Positions 52,522 through 61,870 of a DNA stretch of 64,000 bases are shown one piece after another. Made by a program: the position numbers and the translations under genes. The notes below the pieces were generated by a model, which saw only the letters and a list, made by a program, of their open reading frames with translations, was not told the origin of the DNA and ran no database searches. How positions within the stretch are numbered: the first letter of the stretch is position 1; each line of letters begins with the position of its first letter. Source of the stretch: Ch67 sp041395845 (GTDB taxonomy: Bacteria; Pseudomonadota; Gammaproteobacteria; Pseudomonadales; Ketobacteraceae); assembly GCA_041395845.1 (NCBI GenBank), contig JAWKZS010000010.1:1-64000 (forward strand). Direction: 5' to 3'.

Positions 52522-52540
52522 AGCCCCGCGCAGCGGGGCG
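52522..52540. terminator. GC hairpin after the FHA gene
   Basis: GCCCCGCGCAGCGGGGC is a strong short stem. Only a weak T-rich stretch follows, so termination is possible but not certain. Confidence 0.35.
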
Positions 52541-52547
52541 TGCCGGT

Positions 52548-53216
52548 TTATTCCGTGGTGGACTGGGCCCAGTATTCCTCCTGATAATTCAGCTCCACCC
52601 GGCGCTGATCCCGGTTGTGTTGCGCATCTGCCAGTGGCGCCGTGCTTCCCCAGCTGAAAATTTCGATCTGTTCTTTCATCACGCCCTGACTCAGCAGCAG
52701 ATCAGCCACATGATCGGCGCGCTTCTGCGACAGCATCTGGTTGTAGCGACTATCACCCTGACCATCAGCGTGGCCGTTGATCACCAGTCGGATTTCCGGA
52801 TGTTCTGCCAGAAAGCGGCCGTGCTGCTCGACGATCAGACGGTTTTCGTCATCCAGCGTGGTCTGGTTGAATCCGAAGTGAAAGGTCAGGCGGGCGGGGC
52901 GGCCGTTGTCTTCTGTCGCTGCGACGGTGTTGTCGGTGTTGGCGTTAGTGGTTATATCCAGCGCGAGAATATCGGCAGGGGTCGCATTTTCACTGTCATT
53001 GCTGTCAGCCGTCACCGTTTCTACCATATCGGCCTCGGCGGGTTCCGCCGGGGTGGCATCCAGGATTACCGGTGCGCTTTGTGGTGCTGTCATGGCAATG
53101 GGATGGCGATCCTGCTGCGGTTTGACGTTGGTGCTGGAGCAGGCGCTGGTCAGGCTGGCAGTGGCGATAATGGCGGCGATCAGTGTCAGGCGTGAGGATT
53201 GGGTTGGCTTGTTCAT
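52548..53216 (-). CDS. OmpA-family lipoprotein
   Basis: A 222-residue outer-membrane lipoprotein. The lipobox LTSAC lies near residue 26, a Thr/Ala-rich linker spans 30-105, and an OmpA C-terminal peptidoglycan-binding domain follows (FHFGFNQTTLDDENRLIVEQHG ... INGHADGQGDSRYNQMLSQKRADHV, ending RDQRRVELNYQ). The peptidoglycan-contact Asp and Arg are present. AGGAGCC before the ATG at 53216 decides the start. A structural tether between outer membrane and cell wall. Confidence 0.9.
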   Translation of the reverse strand: MNKPTQSSRLTLIAAIIATASLTSACSSTNVKPQQDRHPIAMTAPQSAPVILDATPAEPAEADMVETVTADSNDSENATPADILALDITTNANTDNTVAATEDNGRPARLTFHFGFNQTTLDDENRLIVEQHGRFLAEHPEIRLVINGHADGQGDSRYNQMLSQKRADHVADLLLSQGVMKEQIEIFSWGSTAPLADAQHNRDQRRVELNYQEEYWAQSTTE

Positions 53217-53323
53217 CGTGAGGCTCCTTGTTGAGCGTGTGTGGTTGACGATTGTCATTAAACACGCGCAATCGGGCGAAGCCGGGTCACAACGATGGGC
53301 AATCCGCTTTCAATTCTGATCAA

Positions 53324-54274
53324 TCATGGCGCTGTCACGGTTTCCCACGCCCTGAGCGTACGCTGGGTGCGCGCCTTGCCGGCAATCTGCAGCAGTGCCT
53401 TGTCCCGTTGCCAGGCGCTTGCGACGGCCGGATCGACCTGTGCCCAGCAAGCTTCCAGCGCGGCGAGTACCGATTCCATCAGTTGGCGGGCACCCGCCAA
53501 TGCCAGGTGCGTGGTGGGCTCGGCGGGCGCAGCACCGGCCAGTGGCTGATGCAGCCAGATCAGTGCCAGCAGCTGTTCGAGGCTGGATGGCGGGAATCCA
53601 TATTGCCGGGCAATCCGCACCAGATAGCCCAGAATGGCGGCGCTGACATGAATATCCTCGATGGTGCGAAACGGTTTGACGTATTGTGCGCAACCATCGC
53701 CGGGCAACCGCTGCTCCGGGGTGATCGCGACCTGGTCGAAGCGCACGCTGCCATGCAGGGCGTCCGGCGCGAACGGCAGTGGTGGCAATACCTGAATGGC
53801 GACGCCGGGCTGATCCGTTTCCACCTGTACCATGACCAGCCGGTTGCGGCCTTGCTCGTCTTGCCCGTCGGTCGCTGCCACCAGCAGGCGGCGGGCATGA
53901 TCAGCACCGGACACAAAACTTTTTTCGCCACTCAGTATCCAATGACCAGCGGTGGAAGCGGTCAGGCGGGTTTGAATCGACGACGGCTTGTTGCCGGCGG
54001 ATTCCGTGACGCAGAAACTGGCCGCGTTATAATCCACCCGGGTTGGCGCCAGTGCCTGCAAGGCGGCCTGATAGCCGCTGGTAAAGGCGATACCGATGCT
54101 GCCACTGCAAAAGCCGCCTGCGACAGCCCGTGCGAACGGTGTCCGCCATTGGGTATACTGTTGCCGCGCCAGCGCCTGCCACTGCGGCATGTCGCCGGCA
54201 CAGGCGGTGGTCGACAAGGGCAGGGGTGTGGACAGCAGAAAGGCTGTCAGTTCATGCTGTTGTGGTAGGCTCAT
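53324..54274 (-). CDS. Short acyl-CoA dehydrogenase-like protein
   Basis: A 316-residue relative of acyl-CoA dehydrogenases, shorter than the usual 370-400. Recognisable parts are the flavin-binding strand region (FCVTESAGNKPS, WILSGEKSFVSGADHA near 115) and a helical C-terminal bundle. The N-terminal helices are shortened and the usual catalytic Glu could not be placed, so activity is doubtful. The frame is open to 54568, but the start at 54274 avoids the divergent DUF4156 gene. The substrate is unknown. Confidence 0.65.
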   Translation of the reverse strand: MSLPQQHELTAFLLSTPLPLSTTACAGDMPQWQALARQQYTQWRTPFARAVAGGFCSGSIGIAFTSGYQAALQALAPTRVDYNAASFCVTESAGNKPSSIQTRLTASTAGHWILSGEKSFVSGADHARRLLVAATDGQDEQGRNRLVMVQVETDQPGVAIQVLPPLPFAPDALHGSVRFDQVAITPEQRLPGDGCAQYVKPFRTIEDIHVSAAILGYLVRIARQYGFPPSSLEQLLALIWLHQPLAGAAPAEPTTHLALAGARQLMESVLAALEACWAQVDPAVASAWQRDKALLQIAGKARTQRTLRAWETVTAP

Positions 54275-54348
54275 GGGTTCGACCGCAAGGTTTTTAGACG
54301 CGCCGTCAGCTTGCAAAACGGTGCACTGAATTGCAATAGGAGAGTGGT

Positions 54349-54672
54349 ATGAAGGCAAAACTGATGTTTCCGCTGCTGGGCGCTGTGCTGGTATCCGGCT
54401 GCGCGTTCGTGAAACTGAATCCCCAGGCTGAAGATGTGCTGGTACTGAAACCGTATCAGGTGCGTGAGTGCGAGCAGCTGCGTCGCTCCACCAGCCAGGT
54501 ACTGGACAAGGTCTGGTTCGTAAACCGCAATCAGGAAAAGATGGCGGAAGAATTGGCGACGCTGGCACGTAATACGGCTGCTGAGCTGGGTGGTAACGCC
54601 GTGGTGGCGGATTCCCCGATCGAGCAGGGCCGTCAGCGTTTCATCGTGTACAACTGCCCCAGCTTGCGCTGA
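54349..54672 (+). CDS. DUF4156-family lipoprotein
   Basis: A 107-residue lipoprotein with lipobox VSGC near residue 18. The conserved segments CEQLRRSTSQVLDKVWFVNRNQ and LARNTAAELGGNAVVAD belong to the DUF4156/RcsF-superfamily style domain common in gammaproteobacteria. Three cysteines remain in the mature protein. AGGAGAG precedes the ATG at 54349. A strong bidirectional terminator follows. Function unknown. Confidence 0.8.
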   Translation: MKAKLMFPLLGAVLVSGCAFVKLNPQAEDVLVLKPYQVRECEQLRRSTSQVLDKVWFVNRNQEKMAEELATLARNTAAELGGNAVVADSPIEQGRQRFIVYNCPSLR

Positions 54673-54685
54673 GCGTCAGCAACCC

Positions 54686-54719
54686 AACAAAAAAGCCGCT
54701 TTTACGCGGCTTTTTTGTT
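54686..54719. terminator. Bidirectional intrinsic terminator
   Basis: AACAAAAAAGCCGC and GCGGCTTTTTTGTT are exact complements around TTTTAC, between the convergent DUF4156 and plsC-like genes. Confidence 0.9.
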
Positions 54720-54740
54720 GGTGCGATATCCGGTTGTCAC

Positions 54741-55496
54741 TTACAGCGCAGAGGCGATGCGTTCCCGCGCCTTTACCAGCAGATCATGCTCGTCGCTGTC
54801 GGTGGTGACGCTGATCGGCGGGTGGACAATGACATCGACCGCGCCGGGAAACAGGTTCAGGGTTTTGGCCGGCAGAATGTCATGTGAACCGCTGATGGTC
54901 ACCGGCAAGATCGGCAAGCCTAACTCCTTTGCCAGTTTGAACGCGCCTTTCTTGAACGGCAGCAGGCGGCCATCAAGGCTGCGGGTGCCTTCGGGGAAGA
55001 AGAAAATCGACGTGCCGTTCACCAGCTGCGTCTTGGCGGCATCAATGGATGCTTGGGCCCGGCGGCTGTTGGAGCGGTCGATGTAGACATGGCCGAGTTT
55101 CTCACAGGCCAGACCCAGCACCGGTACCTTGCGCAGTTCCATCTTCATCACCCAGCGGATATCCACGCCCAGCCAGCCGTAAATGGCCAGAATGTCGAAA
55201 TGGCTCTGGTGATTGGCCACCACCACATAGGATTGGCCAGCAACGATGTGCTCCTGCCCGGACACTTTGACCAGCGCAGGCGCCGCGACGGTATTGGTGC
55301 GGGCCCACAGCACGGGCAGCAGGCGGGCAAGGCGATTCAGTCCCAGGGTGATCAGCAACACGATCGACATCCCGAACACGTTGGTGGACAGGATCACGAC
55401 CGGCAGAAACACCAATAATTTGTAAGGTTGATACAGCAGCCAGGCCAGGTTGCGAATCATCGCCTGGGCATCTGGGCCGGGAGATTGACTATGCAA
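54741..55496 (-). CDS. plsC: 1-acyl-sn-glycerol-3-phosphate acyltransferase (PlsC family)
   Basis: A 251-residue membrane enzyme that adds the second acyl chain in phosphatidate synthesis. The family motifs are present: VVANHQSHFDILAIYG (NHxxxxD) near residue 80, GHVYIDRSNSRRA near 130, FFPEGTRSLDG near 157 and PILPVTISG near 182. One or two hydrophobic helices precede. The longest frame begins at a TTG (55496) with GAAGG at a good distance, while an ATG at 55460 is the alternative. Several plsC-like genes usually exist per genome, so the symbol names the family. Confidence 0.87.
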   Translation of the reverse strand: MHSQSPGPDAQAMIRNLAWLLYQPYKLLVFLPVVILSTNVFGMSIVLLITLGLNRLARLLPVLWARTNTVAAPALVKVSGQEHIVAGQSYVVVANHQSHFDILAIYGWLGVDIRWVMKMELRKVPVLGLACEKLGHVYIDRSNSRRAQASIDAAKTQLVNGTSIFFFPEGTRSLDGRLLPFKKGAFKLAKELGLPILPVTISGSHDILPAKTLNLFPGAVDVIVHPPISVTTDSDEHDLLVKARERIASAL

Positions 55497-55654
55497 TTCA
55501 ACACCTTCCAGTAAACAGTCAGCCTCGGAATGTGGCTATTCTAGGCGATATGACTCTTTGATGACAGCAGGCCGGCCCTACAGATTGTATCCGTACGTTT
55601 CATCCAACCGTCGCGGTCAGCGGGTTATCATGACGGTCTGGACAAGGGGAGCAT

Positions 55655-56146
55655 ATGGACAAGAAAGCATTGATCAAGGTGGGCGGATTCGCGTGTGCAC
55701 TGCTGTTGTGCGGCTGCCGTCTGGCGGCGTCGGTGGAGTGTGATCAGTTGCCCGCCGACCGGCAAACCGGTAATGCCGGCTGTCTGGTCCAGCGTGACGG
55801 TGCCCTGCTGATGGTGCAGCAGCGCCTGGATGGCCGCTGGGCGTTACCGGGTGGTACGGCGGAAACCGGAGAGCGCGCCGCCTGCACGGCCGCGCGGGAA
55901 ACCCGTGAGGAAACCGGCCTGCCGGTGCAAGTCACCGATTACCTGAAGACACTGGACAATGGCTTTCACCTGTACCTGTGCGAGGTGCCGGCTGGCGCGG
56001 TGACGCAGCCGCGGGATGCACTCGAAATCGCCGACATCGCCTGGGTGGATGAGGCCGAGCGGGGGCGTCTGCCGTTGCGGTTCCCGGACCAGCAGGCTGA
56101 GGTCGAGCTGCTACTTCAGGTACTGGCGCCGCAACCGAGCCACTGA
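55655..56146 (+). CDS. Nudix hydrolase predicted to be a lipoprotein
   Basis: A 163-residue protein with an intact Nudix box (G-X5-E-X7-R-E-X2-EE-X-G-L) near residues 67-89, in GTAETGERAACTAARETREE. The N-terminus (KKALIKVGGFACALLLCGC) is a lipoprotein signal with lipobox LCGC near residue 21, so the enzyme should be anchored to the inner or outer membrane outside the cytoplasm. Nudix enzymes usually hydrolyse nucleotide diphosphates in the cytoplasm, which makes this unusual. GGGGAGC precedes the ATG. The 3' end overlaps the convergent glycosyltransferase by 31 bases. Confidence 0.75.
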   Translation: MDKKALIKVGGFACALLLCGCRLAASVECDQLPADRQTGNAGCLVQRDGALLMVQQRLDGRWALPGGTAETGERAACTAARETREETGLPVQVTDYLKTLDNGFHLYLCEVPAGAVTQPRDALEIADIAWVDEAERGRLPLRFPDQQAEVELLLQVLAPQPSH

Positions 56147-57336
56147 TCGCACAGATCCGCGACCGTGGTGGCCGCGTCCGTTGGTGGCTTGTCTGGTTGC
56201 CGGTTTGCAATATCCTGGGCCGCCGTTTTCAATGCTGGGGTATCCAGCGCCAGATTGATCCTGTTGCACAGGTCGGCGGCGGATTCGATTCGGTCCACCA
56301 GAACACCCGCGCCCAGTGCCTGCACCTTCTGCAGATTCAGCAACTGTTCCATCTGGGTGGGAATCCCCAGTACCGGCGTTCCTGCAGCCAGCGCTTCCGT
56401 CAGGGTGCCGATGGCGCCATGACTCACCAGCAGATCCGCATCGGCAATCCCCTGTTTCAGCGCCACCCTGTGGGTGCTGTAGTGCAGGCGCGATGACGCA
56501 AACGGCTTGAGAATGGCATCCTGCCCCCCGGGACACACGACGAATACCCGGGCCTTGCACTGGCGTAGTGCTTCCAGGTGCAGCTTCAGATGCTGGTTAT
56601 CCGCCTGCAGATAGGCAATGACGGCGGGGCCTTCGCCGGCAGGGAAGATCACTGGATCGAGCGTTGGTGCGGTGTGGCGATAAGGGCAGTAAATGCCCTG
56701 GCTGCGCACGTCGCCGTAGATATCCAGCGCCGGAAAGGTATCGATCACCGTGGCGTCGAGACGGAAGATATCGGTGTAGCGCTGCAGGGGGGATTGCTGT
56801 TCCAGCGTCAGCGCGCGGTTGATTTTTTCCAGCAGCAGCGCTTCCTGGCGGGTCACCAGATCATCGTTGTAGCGGACGGGGCGCCAGTCGGCAATCGGAT
56901 GATCGGGCACTGGATCATGAAAGCCGGAGCCGACGCGGATTTTGGGTATCGTCCGATGGTGGCTGGCCAGGATCGCGGTTGGTGAAAAATCAAACAGGCA
57001 CAGATCGGGCTCGGCGGTGTCGATCAGGTTGCGCCAGCCCTGCAGCAGCCCCCGCAAGCCTGCGGGTTCCAGATAGCCCAGCAGTAACAACGTGTCCGCC
57101 ATACAGGCGATTGGCCGGTTCAGGGAAATGCGCGTGAGCCAGACTGGCGCCTGCAGCAACCGGGCCTGGGTGCCGGCAAAAACGTCGGTGGCGCGGGCAA
57201 GATCCCGCACGGCAACGGTCACCCGGTAGTTTCTTTGTTCGAGTTTACGGGTAATATTGGCCAGGCGGGTCAGATGCCCCAAACCACCCCCAAGTTCCCA
57301 CGTGCAAAGAATGTGCTTGCCAGATTGAATGGACAT
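56116..57336 (-). CDS. GT1/MGT-like glycosyltransferase
   Basis: A 406-residue GT-B fold glycosyltransferase. The N-terminal WELGGGLGHLTRL motif lies near residue 14, and the C-terminal donor-binding region has SHGAIGTLTEALAAGTPVLGIP near 308-330, followed by QLLNLQKVQALGAG, typical of UDP-sugar macrolide/ MurG-like enzymes. It transfers a sugar from a nucleotide donor to an unknown acceptor. It stands alone and no other sugar pathway genes are adjacent. Confidence 0.82.
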   Translation of the reverse strand: MSIQSGKHILCTWELGGGLGHLTRLANITRKLEQRNYRVTVAVRDLARATDVFAGTQARLLQAPVWLTRISLNRPIACMADTLLLLGYLEPAGLRGLLQGWRNLIDTAEPDLCLFDFSPTAILASHHRTIPKIRVGSGFHDPVPDHPIADWRPVRYNDDLVTRQEALLLEKINRALTLEQQSPLQRYTDIFRLDATVIDTFPALDIYGDVRSQGIYCPYRHTAPTLDPVIFPAGEGPAVIAYLQADNQHLKLHLEALRQCKARVFVVCPGGQDAILKPFASSRLHYSTHRVALKQGIADADLLVSHGAIGTLTEALAAGTPVLGIPTQMEQLLNLQKVQALGAGVLVDRIESAADLCNRINLALDTPALKTAAQDIANRQPDKPPTDAATTVADLCDQWLGCGAST

Positions 57337-57470
57337 GAATAAATGGATGCGCTCGTGAGGCTGTTTTTACTGTTGTTTTCCAGCCCGAAGGTTACCCCGA
57401 AGTCCCTGCCATTGGCCAGCCGCGCATCGCGCTGCACCGAATTCTGATAATCGACCGGAGGAGTCACACA

Positions 57471-59015
57471 ATGAAATTGAAGCTGGCACATGGAATTCCC
57501 CTGCTGGCATTGGCGGCTGCTGTGCAGAATGCCAATGCGGCCATTTTTGTGAAGCCGGATTCGGCCTATGTGGCAGTCAATGGTACCGTCGAGATTGCTG
57601 AAGAGGTCTTGACCTCGAATGACACGACTGACAACGAGCAAAGTGACGGTGTTTTCATCCAGTCGGTGAGCCAAGAGTCCACCAGCGGAGGAACAGTCTC
57701 ATATTTTGGCTATGGCGGTATTGTTTACACCCCGCCAGAAAACTTCCAGGGCATCGACACCTTCACCTATCAGGCGTCTGACGGCTTCGACTACGGCTCG
57801 GCCGTGGTTACTGTCTACGTAGGCGTTTCCAGCAACGAATACACCAACGAGCAGGTCACCGACGACATGCTGCGCGACCTGTGTCAGACCATCGACGAAG
57901 CCGGTGAACCCGGCAGCGTTGGCTCGGTGGAATTCGAACAAAACCTGACGGATCTCTGTGCCCTGCCGCTGGATGAATACAACCGCGTCGTCGGTCAGAT
58001 CACGCCGGAAGAAATCCTCGTCATGCGCCGGATGATGTCCAATGCCAGTCAGGCAACTGCGCAGCGGGTATTCCAGCACCAGACGTCATTGCGTGGCGGC
58101 GGTGCTGGCGGCCTGGCCTATGATGGCCAGAATCTGATGCTGCGTAATTATCGCGGTGGCACTGCGGGTGACGAAGCATCGCGCTGGGGTGTATTCGGTT
58201 CCATGCACATGGGCGAAGCGGAACACGATCAGACCGAATTCGAATCCGAATATGATCGTGACAGCCAGGGCGTGACGGTGGGGATGGATTACCGCTTCTC
58301 GCCCGGTCTGTTTGCCGGTGTGGCGGTGGACTGGTCAGCGTTCGAAGTGGCCTATGCCGCTGATGCGGGCAAGGTGGAATCTGACGTCTACAGTCTGACA
58401 GGCTTTGTGACCTGGTTCCATCAGGCTTACAGTGTCGATGTGCAGCTCGGCTATGCCGAGGGTGATTACGACACCCGTCGCAATATCACCTTCCCTGCGA
58501 CGGAAGTGGCGCAGGGTGATACGTCCACCAGCCAGTACAACCTGAGCGTGCAGGGTGACTGGACCTGGAGCCGGGATGCATTGGTTCTGCGCCCCTATGT
58601 CCGGGTCGATTACATGACCACCGAAATCGATGCCTACACTGAATCCGGCAGTACCTGGGCGATGCGGATTGGCAGTCAGGATGTTGACCAGATCACCTCC
58701 AGCGCCGGTGTGGAAAGCACCTATGCCATCAGCACCGACTGGGGTGTGTTCGTACCGTCGCTGAAAATCAGTGCAGTAAGTGAATCCAGTTCGGATTATT
58801 CGCCGGTGACTTTCCAGCTTAAGGGCATCGAAACGTCCGACGGTGTATTTGCGCTGCAGCCGGATTCGGAAGACAGCCTGTTCTACCAATATGACCTGAA
58901 TGCGGTGTTCGTGCTGAAAGGCGGCTGGTCGGCGTTCATGTCCGGACAGTTCATCAGTGGTTACGACGACTACAGTGCCTATGTGATCAGCGGTGGTGTG
59001 CGTTCCGAGTTCTGA
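57471..59015 (+). CDS. Autotransporter-domain protein with cadherin-like N-terminal domain
   Basis: A 514-residue outer-membrane protein. A signal peptide (NANA cleavage near residue 23) is followed by a Big/cadherin-like beta domain (about 25-120; YTPPENFQGIDTFTYQASDG is the typical end of such modules), a helical linker, and then a beta-barrel of the autotransporter type (about 235-514) ending in the aromatic Phe signal (GGVRSEF). The passenger is short, so it may be a surface-displayed binding domain rather than a released enzyme. GGAGGAG precedes the ATG. A perfect terminator follows. Confidence 0.85.
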   Translation: MKLKLAHGIPLLALAAAVQNANAAIFVKPDSAYVAVNGTVEIAEEVLTSNDTTDNEQSDGVFIQSVSQESTSGGTVSYFGYGGIVYTPPENFQGIDTFTYQASDGFDYGSAVVTVYVGVSSNEYTNEQVTDDMLRDLCQTIDEAGEPGSVGSVEFEQNLTDLCALPLDEYNRVVGQITPEEILVMRRMMSNASQATAQRVFQHQTSLRGGGAGGLAYDGQNLMLRNYRGGTAGDEASRWGVFGSMHMGEAEHDQTEFESEYDRDSQGVTVGMDYRFSPGLFAGVAVDWSAFEVAYAADAGKVESDVYSLTGFVTWFHQAYSVDVQLGYAEGDYDTRRNITFPATEVAQGDTSTSQYNLSVQGDWTWSRDALVLRPYVRVDYMTTEIDAYTESGSTWAMRIGSQDVDQITSSAGVESTYAISTDWGVFVPSLKISAVSESSSDYSPVTFQLKGIETSDGVFALQPDSEDSLFYQYDLNAVFVLKGGWSAFMSGQFISGYDDYSAYVISGGVRSEF

Positions 59016-59040
59016 TCGCCCCGCGGTTCTGCATTACCTC

Positions 59041-59073
59041 AAAAAAGCCGGCGCATTTGCGCCGGCTTTTTTT
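59041..59073 (+). terminator. Intrinsic terminator of the autotransporter gene
   Basis: AAAAAA-GCCGGCGC-ATTT-GCGCCGGC-TTTTTTT, an 8-bp perfect stem with flanking A- and T-runs. Confidence 0.9.
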
Positions 59074-59261
59074 GTTTCCGGTGCCATGCCGGTTGCGACA
59101 TTTTTCCTCCGCAATTTTCACGTTGCCCGGTTCGTGCAGGTCGCATTTTTCGCCAAGACCTTCGTGCTAGCATGCGGCGCCTGTTATTGGTCGCACTCTT
59201 CGTGACGGCAATAACAGCCTCACTCGCAATGGATTTCAAAATAATCTTCAAGGAGTCTTGA

Positions 59262-60869
59262 ATGGCACATAGCCAGGGTTTTCGCGCATTGGTGCGCGTA
59301 TTTCAGCAGGCAAGACGTAATGTTTTGGCAGCGCAAGGGCGCAATACTCCGGTGTTGCAATCAGCGTCCCGGCGGCAGTTCATGCGCAATGCTGCGCTCG
59401 GAGGCGCCGCGCTGACCGCAGCCGGCAGTTTGTCCGGTTGCTGGGGCGGGCGTCGGGATGTGGTAATCGTGGGCGGCGGGCTGGCAGGACTGACCGCAGC
59501 ATTTCAATTGGGCAAAGCCGGTGTGCGGGCACAGGTGTACGAAGCCCGCAATCGCGTGGGCGGACGCATTCGCAGCGTGGAAGGTATCGTCAGCGATGGC
59601 ATCGTGACGGATCTGGGTGCGGAACTGGTCAATTCGGATCATGATGATCTGCGTGCGCTGCTGGATGAATTTGCAATTCCGCTGATCGAGCGCAAGGCTG
59701 AGCATGCCGGCCTGGAGCAGGTCGGTTATTTCTTCGGTGGTGTGCGTCGCAGCGAAGCCGAAATGGCAGCCGCCCTGCAACCCCTTGCTGCGCAGATCAT
59801 GGCAGATGCGGAATTGCTGGACGCAGACTGGGATACCTGGGGGCCGGTGTTCGATCAGTTGTCTGTTGCCGATTATCTGGATCAGCACAGCAATCTGCTG
59901 CCGGCCGATCCGGCCATTCGCACCCTGATGGAAGGCCTGGTGCGGGTGGAATACGGTGTTGAAGCTGATTCGTCGTCGGCGCTGCATTTGCTGTACATGC
60001 TGCCGGTGGTGGATGGTGATCATGTGGAGCTGCTGAGTTCCAGTGACGAAGCCTGGGTCATCAGTGGTGGTTCGGAATCCGTGATTGGTGCGTTGAAAGC
60101 GGTGCTGGCTGACCGGATTCATACCGGCATGTCGCTGACCTCGCTTGAGCAGACCAGACAGGGTTATCTGCTGACCTTCAATGGCACCCGCAAGGTACAT
60201 GCCCGCTACGTGGTGCTGGCACTGCCATTGCCGGCACTGCGCAAGGTGAACATGACAGTGGAATTGCCGGAAACACTGCAGCGTTTCATTCAGGAAGTGG
60301 ATCTGGGCCGTAACGAAAAAATCGTCGCCGGCATGCAGCAGCGGACCTGGCGTACTGCCGACGGTTTCAAGAACGAAGCGTGGAGCGATCAGGCGCAGGA
60401 TCTGATCTGGGATTCCAGCCTGCGTGAACTGGCTACCCGTGACAACGGTGCGCTGACATTTTTCCTCGGCGGTGAGCAGGTGGAAGCGGTGGCCAGCGGT
60501 ACGGCGCGGCAACAGGGTACGGCACTGCTCGAACAGTACGATTCATTGCTGCCGGGTTTGCAGGCCAGCGCCAACGGTCGCTTCGTGCGCACGTCCTGGC
60601 ACACCACCAACGGCATCATGGGCGGTTACACCAATTTCAGGCCGGGGCAGTACTCGGATTTCGCCTGGGAGTGGATGTACGTGGAATCCGATGATCCGGA
60701 CGAGGCGCAGACGCCCTGTGTGGAGCGTTTGCTGCTGGCCGGCGAGCACACCAGCGATGAGTATTACGGCTTCATGAATGGCGCCGCGCAGACGGGCCGT
60801 CTGGCAGCGCAGTGGATCGTTGCGGACATGGCGGCAGCGCAGGCAGGAGATACCGACGCCAATCTTTAA
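59262..60869 (+). CDS. Tat-exported FAD-dependent amine oxidase-like lipoprotein
   Basis: A 535-residue flavoprotein of the monoamine oxidase/phytoene desaturase superfamily. The N-terminus holds a twin-arginine motif (SRRQFMR) at 37-43, a hydrophobic core and a lipobox-like LSGC near 60, so it is exported folded with its FAD by Tat and probably lipid-anchored. VVIVGGGLAGLTAAF (67-81) binds FAD, and RNRVGGRIRS and the C-terminal LLLAGEHTSDEYYGFMNGAAQTGRLAA close the fold. The substrate is unknown. AAGGAG precedes the ATG. Confidence 0.87.
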   Translation: MAHSQGFRALVRVFQQARRNVLAAQGRNTPVLQSASRRQFMRNAALGGAALTAAGSLSGCWGGRRDVVIVGGGLAGLTAAFQLGKAGVRAQVYEARNRVGGRIRSVEGIVSDGIVTDLGAELVNSDHDDLRALLDEFAIPLIERKAEHAGLEQVGYFFGGVRRSEAEMAAALQPLAAQIMADAELLDADWDTWGPVFDQLSVADYLDQHSNLLPADPAIRTLMEGLVRVEYGVEADSSSALHLLYMLPVVDGDHVELLSSSDEAWVISGGSESVIGALKAVLADRIHTGMSLTSLEQTRQGYLLTFNGTRKVHARYVVLALPLPALRKVNMTVELPETLQRFIQEVDLGRNEKIVAGMQQRTWRTADGFKNEAWSDQAQDLIWDSSLRELATRDNGALTFFLGGEQVEAVASGTARQQGTALLEQYDSLLPGLQASANGRFVRTSWHTTNGIMGGYTNFRPGQYSDFAWEWMYVESDDPDEAQTPCVERLLLAGEHTSDEYYGFMNGAAQTGRLAAQWIVADMAAAQAGDTDANL

Positions 60870-61072
60870 TGGCGCCAAGGCCGACCGGTGCGGACAGGTA
60901 TTCTGCCGTGCCGGTACGTCCGTTCCATGAAAATAAACAGCGTTTTATTGATGCACGGCAATGGAACGCTTACCCACAAAGCAATAGGGCGCAAAACGGA
61001 TTGCATACCCGCAGGGGCATTACTACATTCCCCTCTCTTGGTTCGTAGTCCTTATCCGGGTGCTGTGTTGTT

Positions 61073-61840
61073 ATGAGTCAGAAAGTCGTCAAGTTGTACG
61101 ACAGCGATGGACACGTCTGTCTGTTTGTGACCGGTCTGGTCGAAGGTGAAGGCATTTCCAGCAATCAGCTGGTGATTGTCGATCAGGGTGAAGCCGCGCT
61201 GTTTGATCCCGGTGGTGAACTCACCTATACGCCGCTGTCCATTGAACTTGCCAAGCATATTCCACTGAAATCTTCCCTGCGTTACGTGTTTGCATCCCAC
61301 CAGGATCCGGACATCATTACGTCGCTGCCGCGCTGGCTGATGCACACCGACTGCAAGGTGGTGACATCGCGATTGTGGTCGCGTTTCCTGCCTCATCTGG
61401 TGTCGGGTTTTGTGGCCAACAAGATGAATGCGTCTCTGGTCGACCGGCTGATTGCGCTGCCGGATGACGGCGGCCGCATCAAACTGGGCAGCAACGTTAT
61501 TCATGCGGTGCCGGCGCACTTTCTGCATTCGGTGGGCAATTTCCATTTTTATGATCCGGTCAGCCGCATTCTGTTCAGTGGTGATGTTGGCGCCGCCGAA
61601 ACCGAAGGACATGATCATGAACCGGTAACCGATATCGAGCAGCACATCGCGCTGATGGAAGGTTTTCATCGTCGTTATATGGCATCCAATCGTGCCTGCC
61701 GTGCCTGGGTGAAACGGGTGCGTCTGCTGGATGTCGACATGCTGGTGCCGCAACACGGCCAGCCCATCGTGGGCAAAAAGGATATCGCGGTCTTTCTGGA
61801 CTGGTTCGAGCGGCTGGAGTGTGGTGTCGATCTGTTATAA
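61073..61840 (+). CDS. Diiron MBL-fold (ODP-like) oxidoreductase domain protein
   Basis: A 255-residue metallo-beta-lactamase fold protein of the flavodiiron/oxygen-sensing type. FASHQDPDI (H-X-D-X-D, near 79-84), HFLHS near 145, FSGDVGA near 164 and PQHGQPI near 224 provide the expected ligands. Unlike true flavodiiron proteins it has no flavodoxin domain. It could act in oxygen or NO sensing or reduction with a separate electron donor. The region 60870-61072 before it holds no convincing gene. The next gene begins 30 bases downstream. Confidence 0.8.
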   Translation: MSQKVVKLYDSDGHVCLFVTGLVEGEGISSNQLVIVDQGEAALFDPGGELTYTPLSIELAKHIPLKSSLRYVFASHQDPDIITSLPRWLMHTDCKVVTSRLWSRFLPHLVSGFVANKMNASLVDRLIALPDDGGRIKLGSNVIHAVPAHFLHSVGNFHFYDPVSRILFSGDVGAAETEGHDHEPVTDIEQHIALMEGFHRRYMASNRACRAWVKRVRLLDVDMLVPQHGQPIVGKKDIAVFLDWFERLECGVDLL

Positions 61841-61870
61841 TCAGATCATTCCACTGCAGGATGCATTGCC

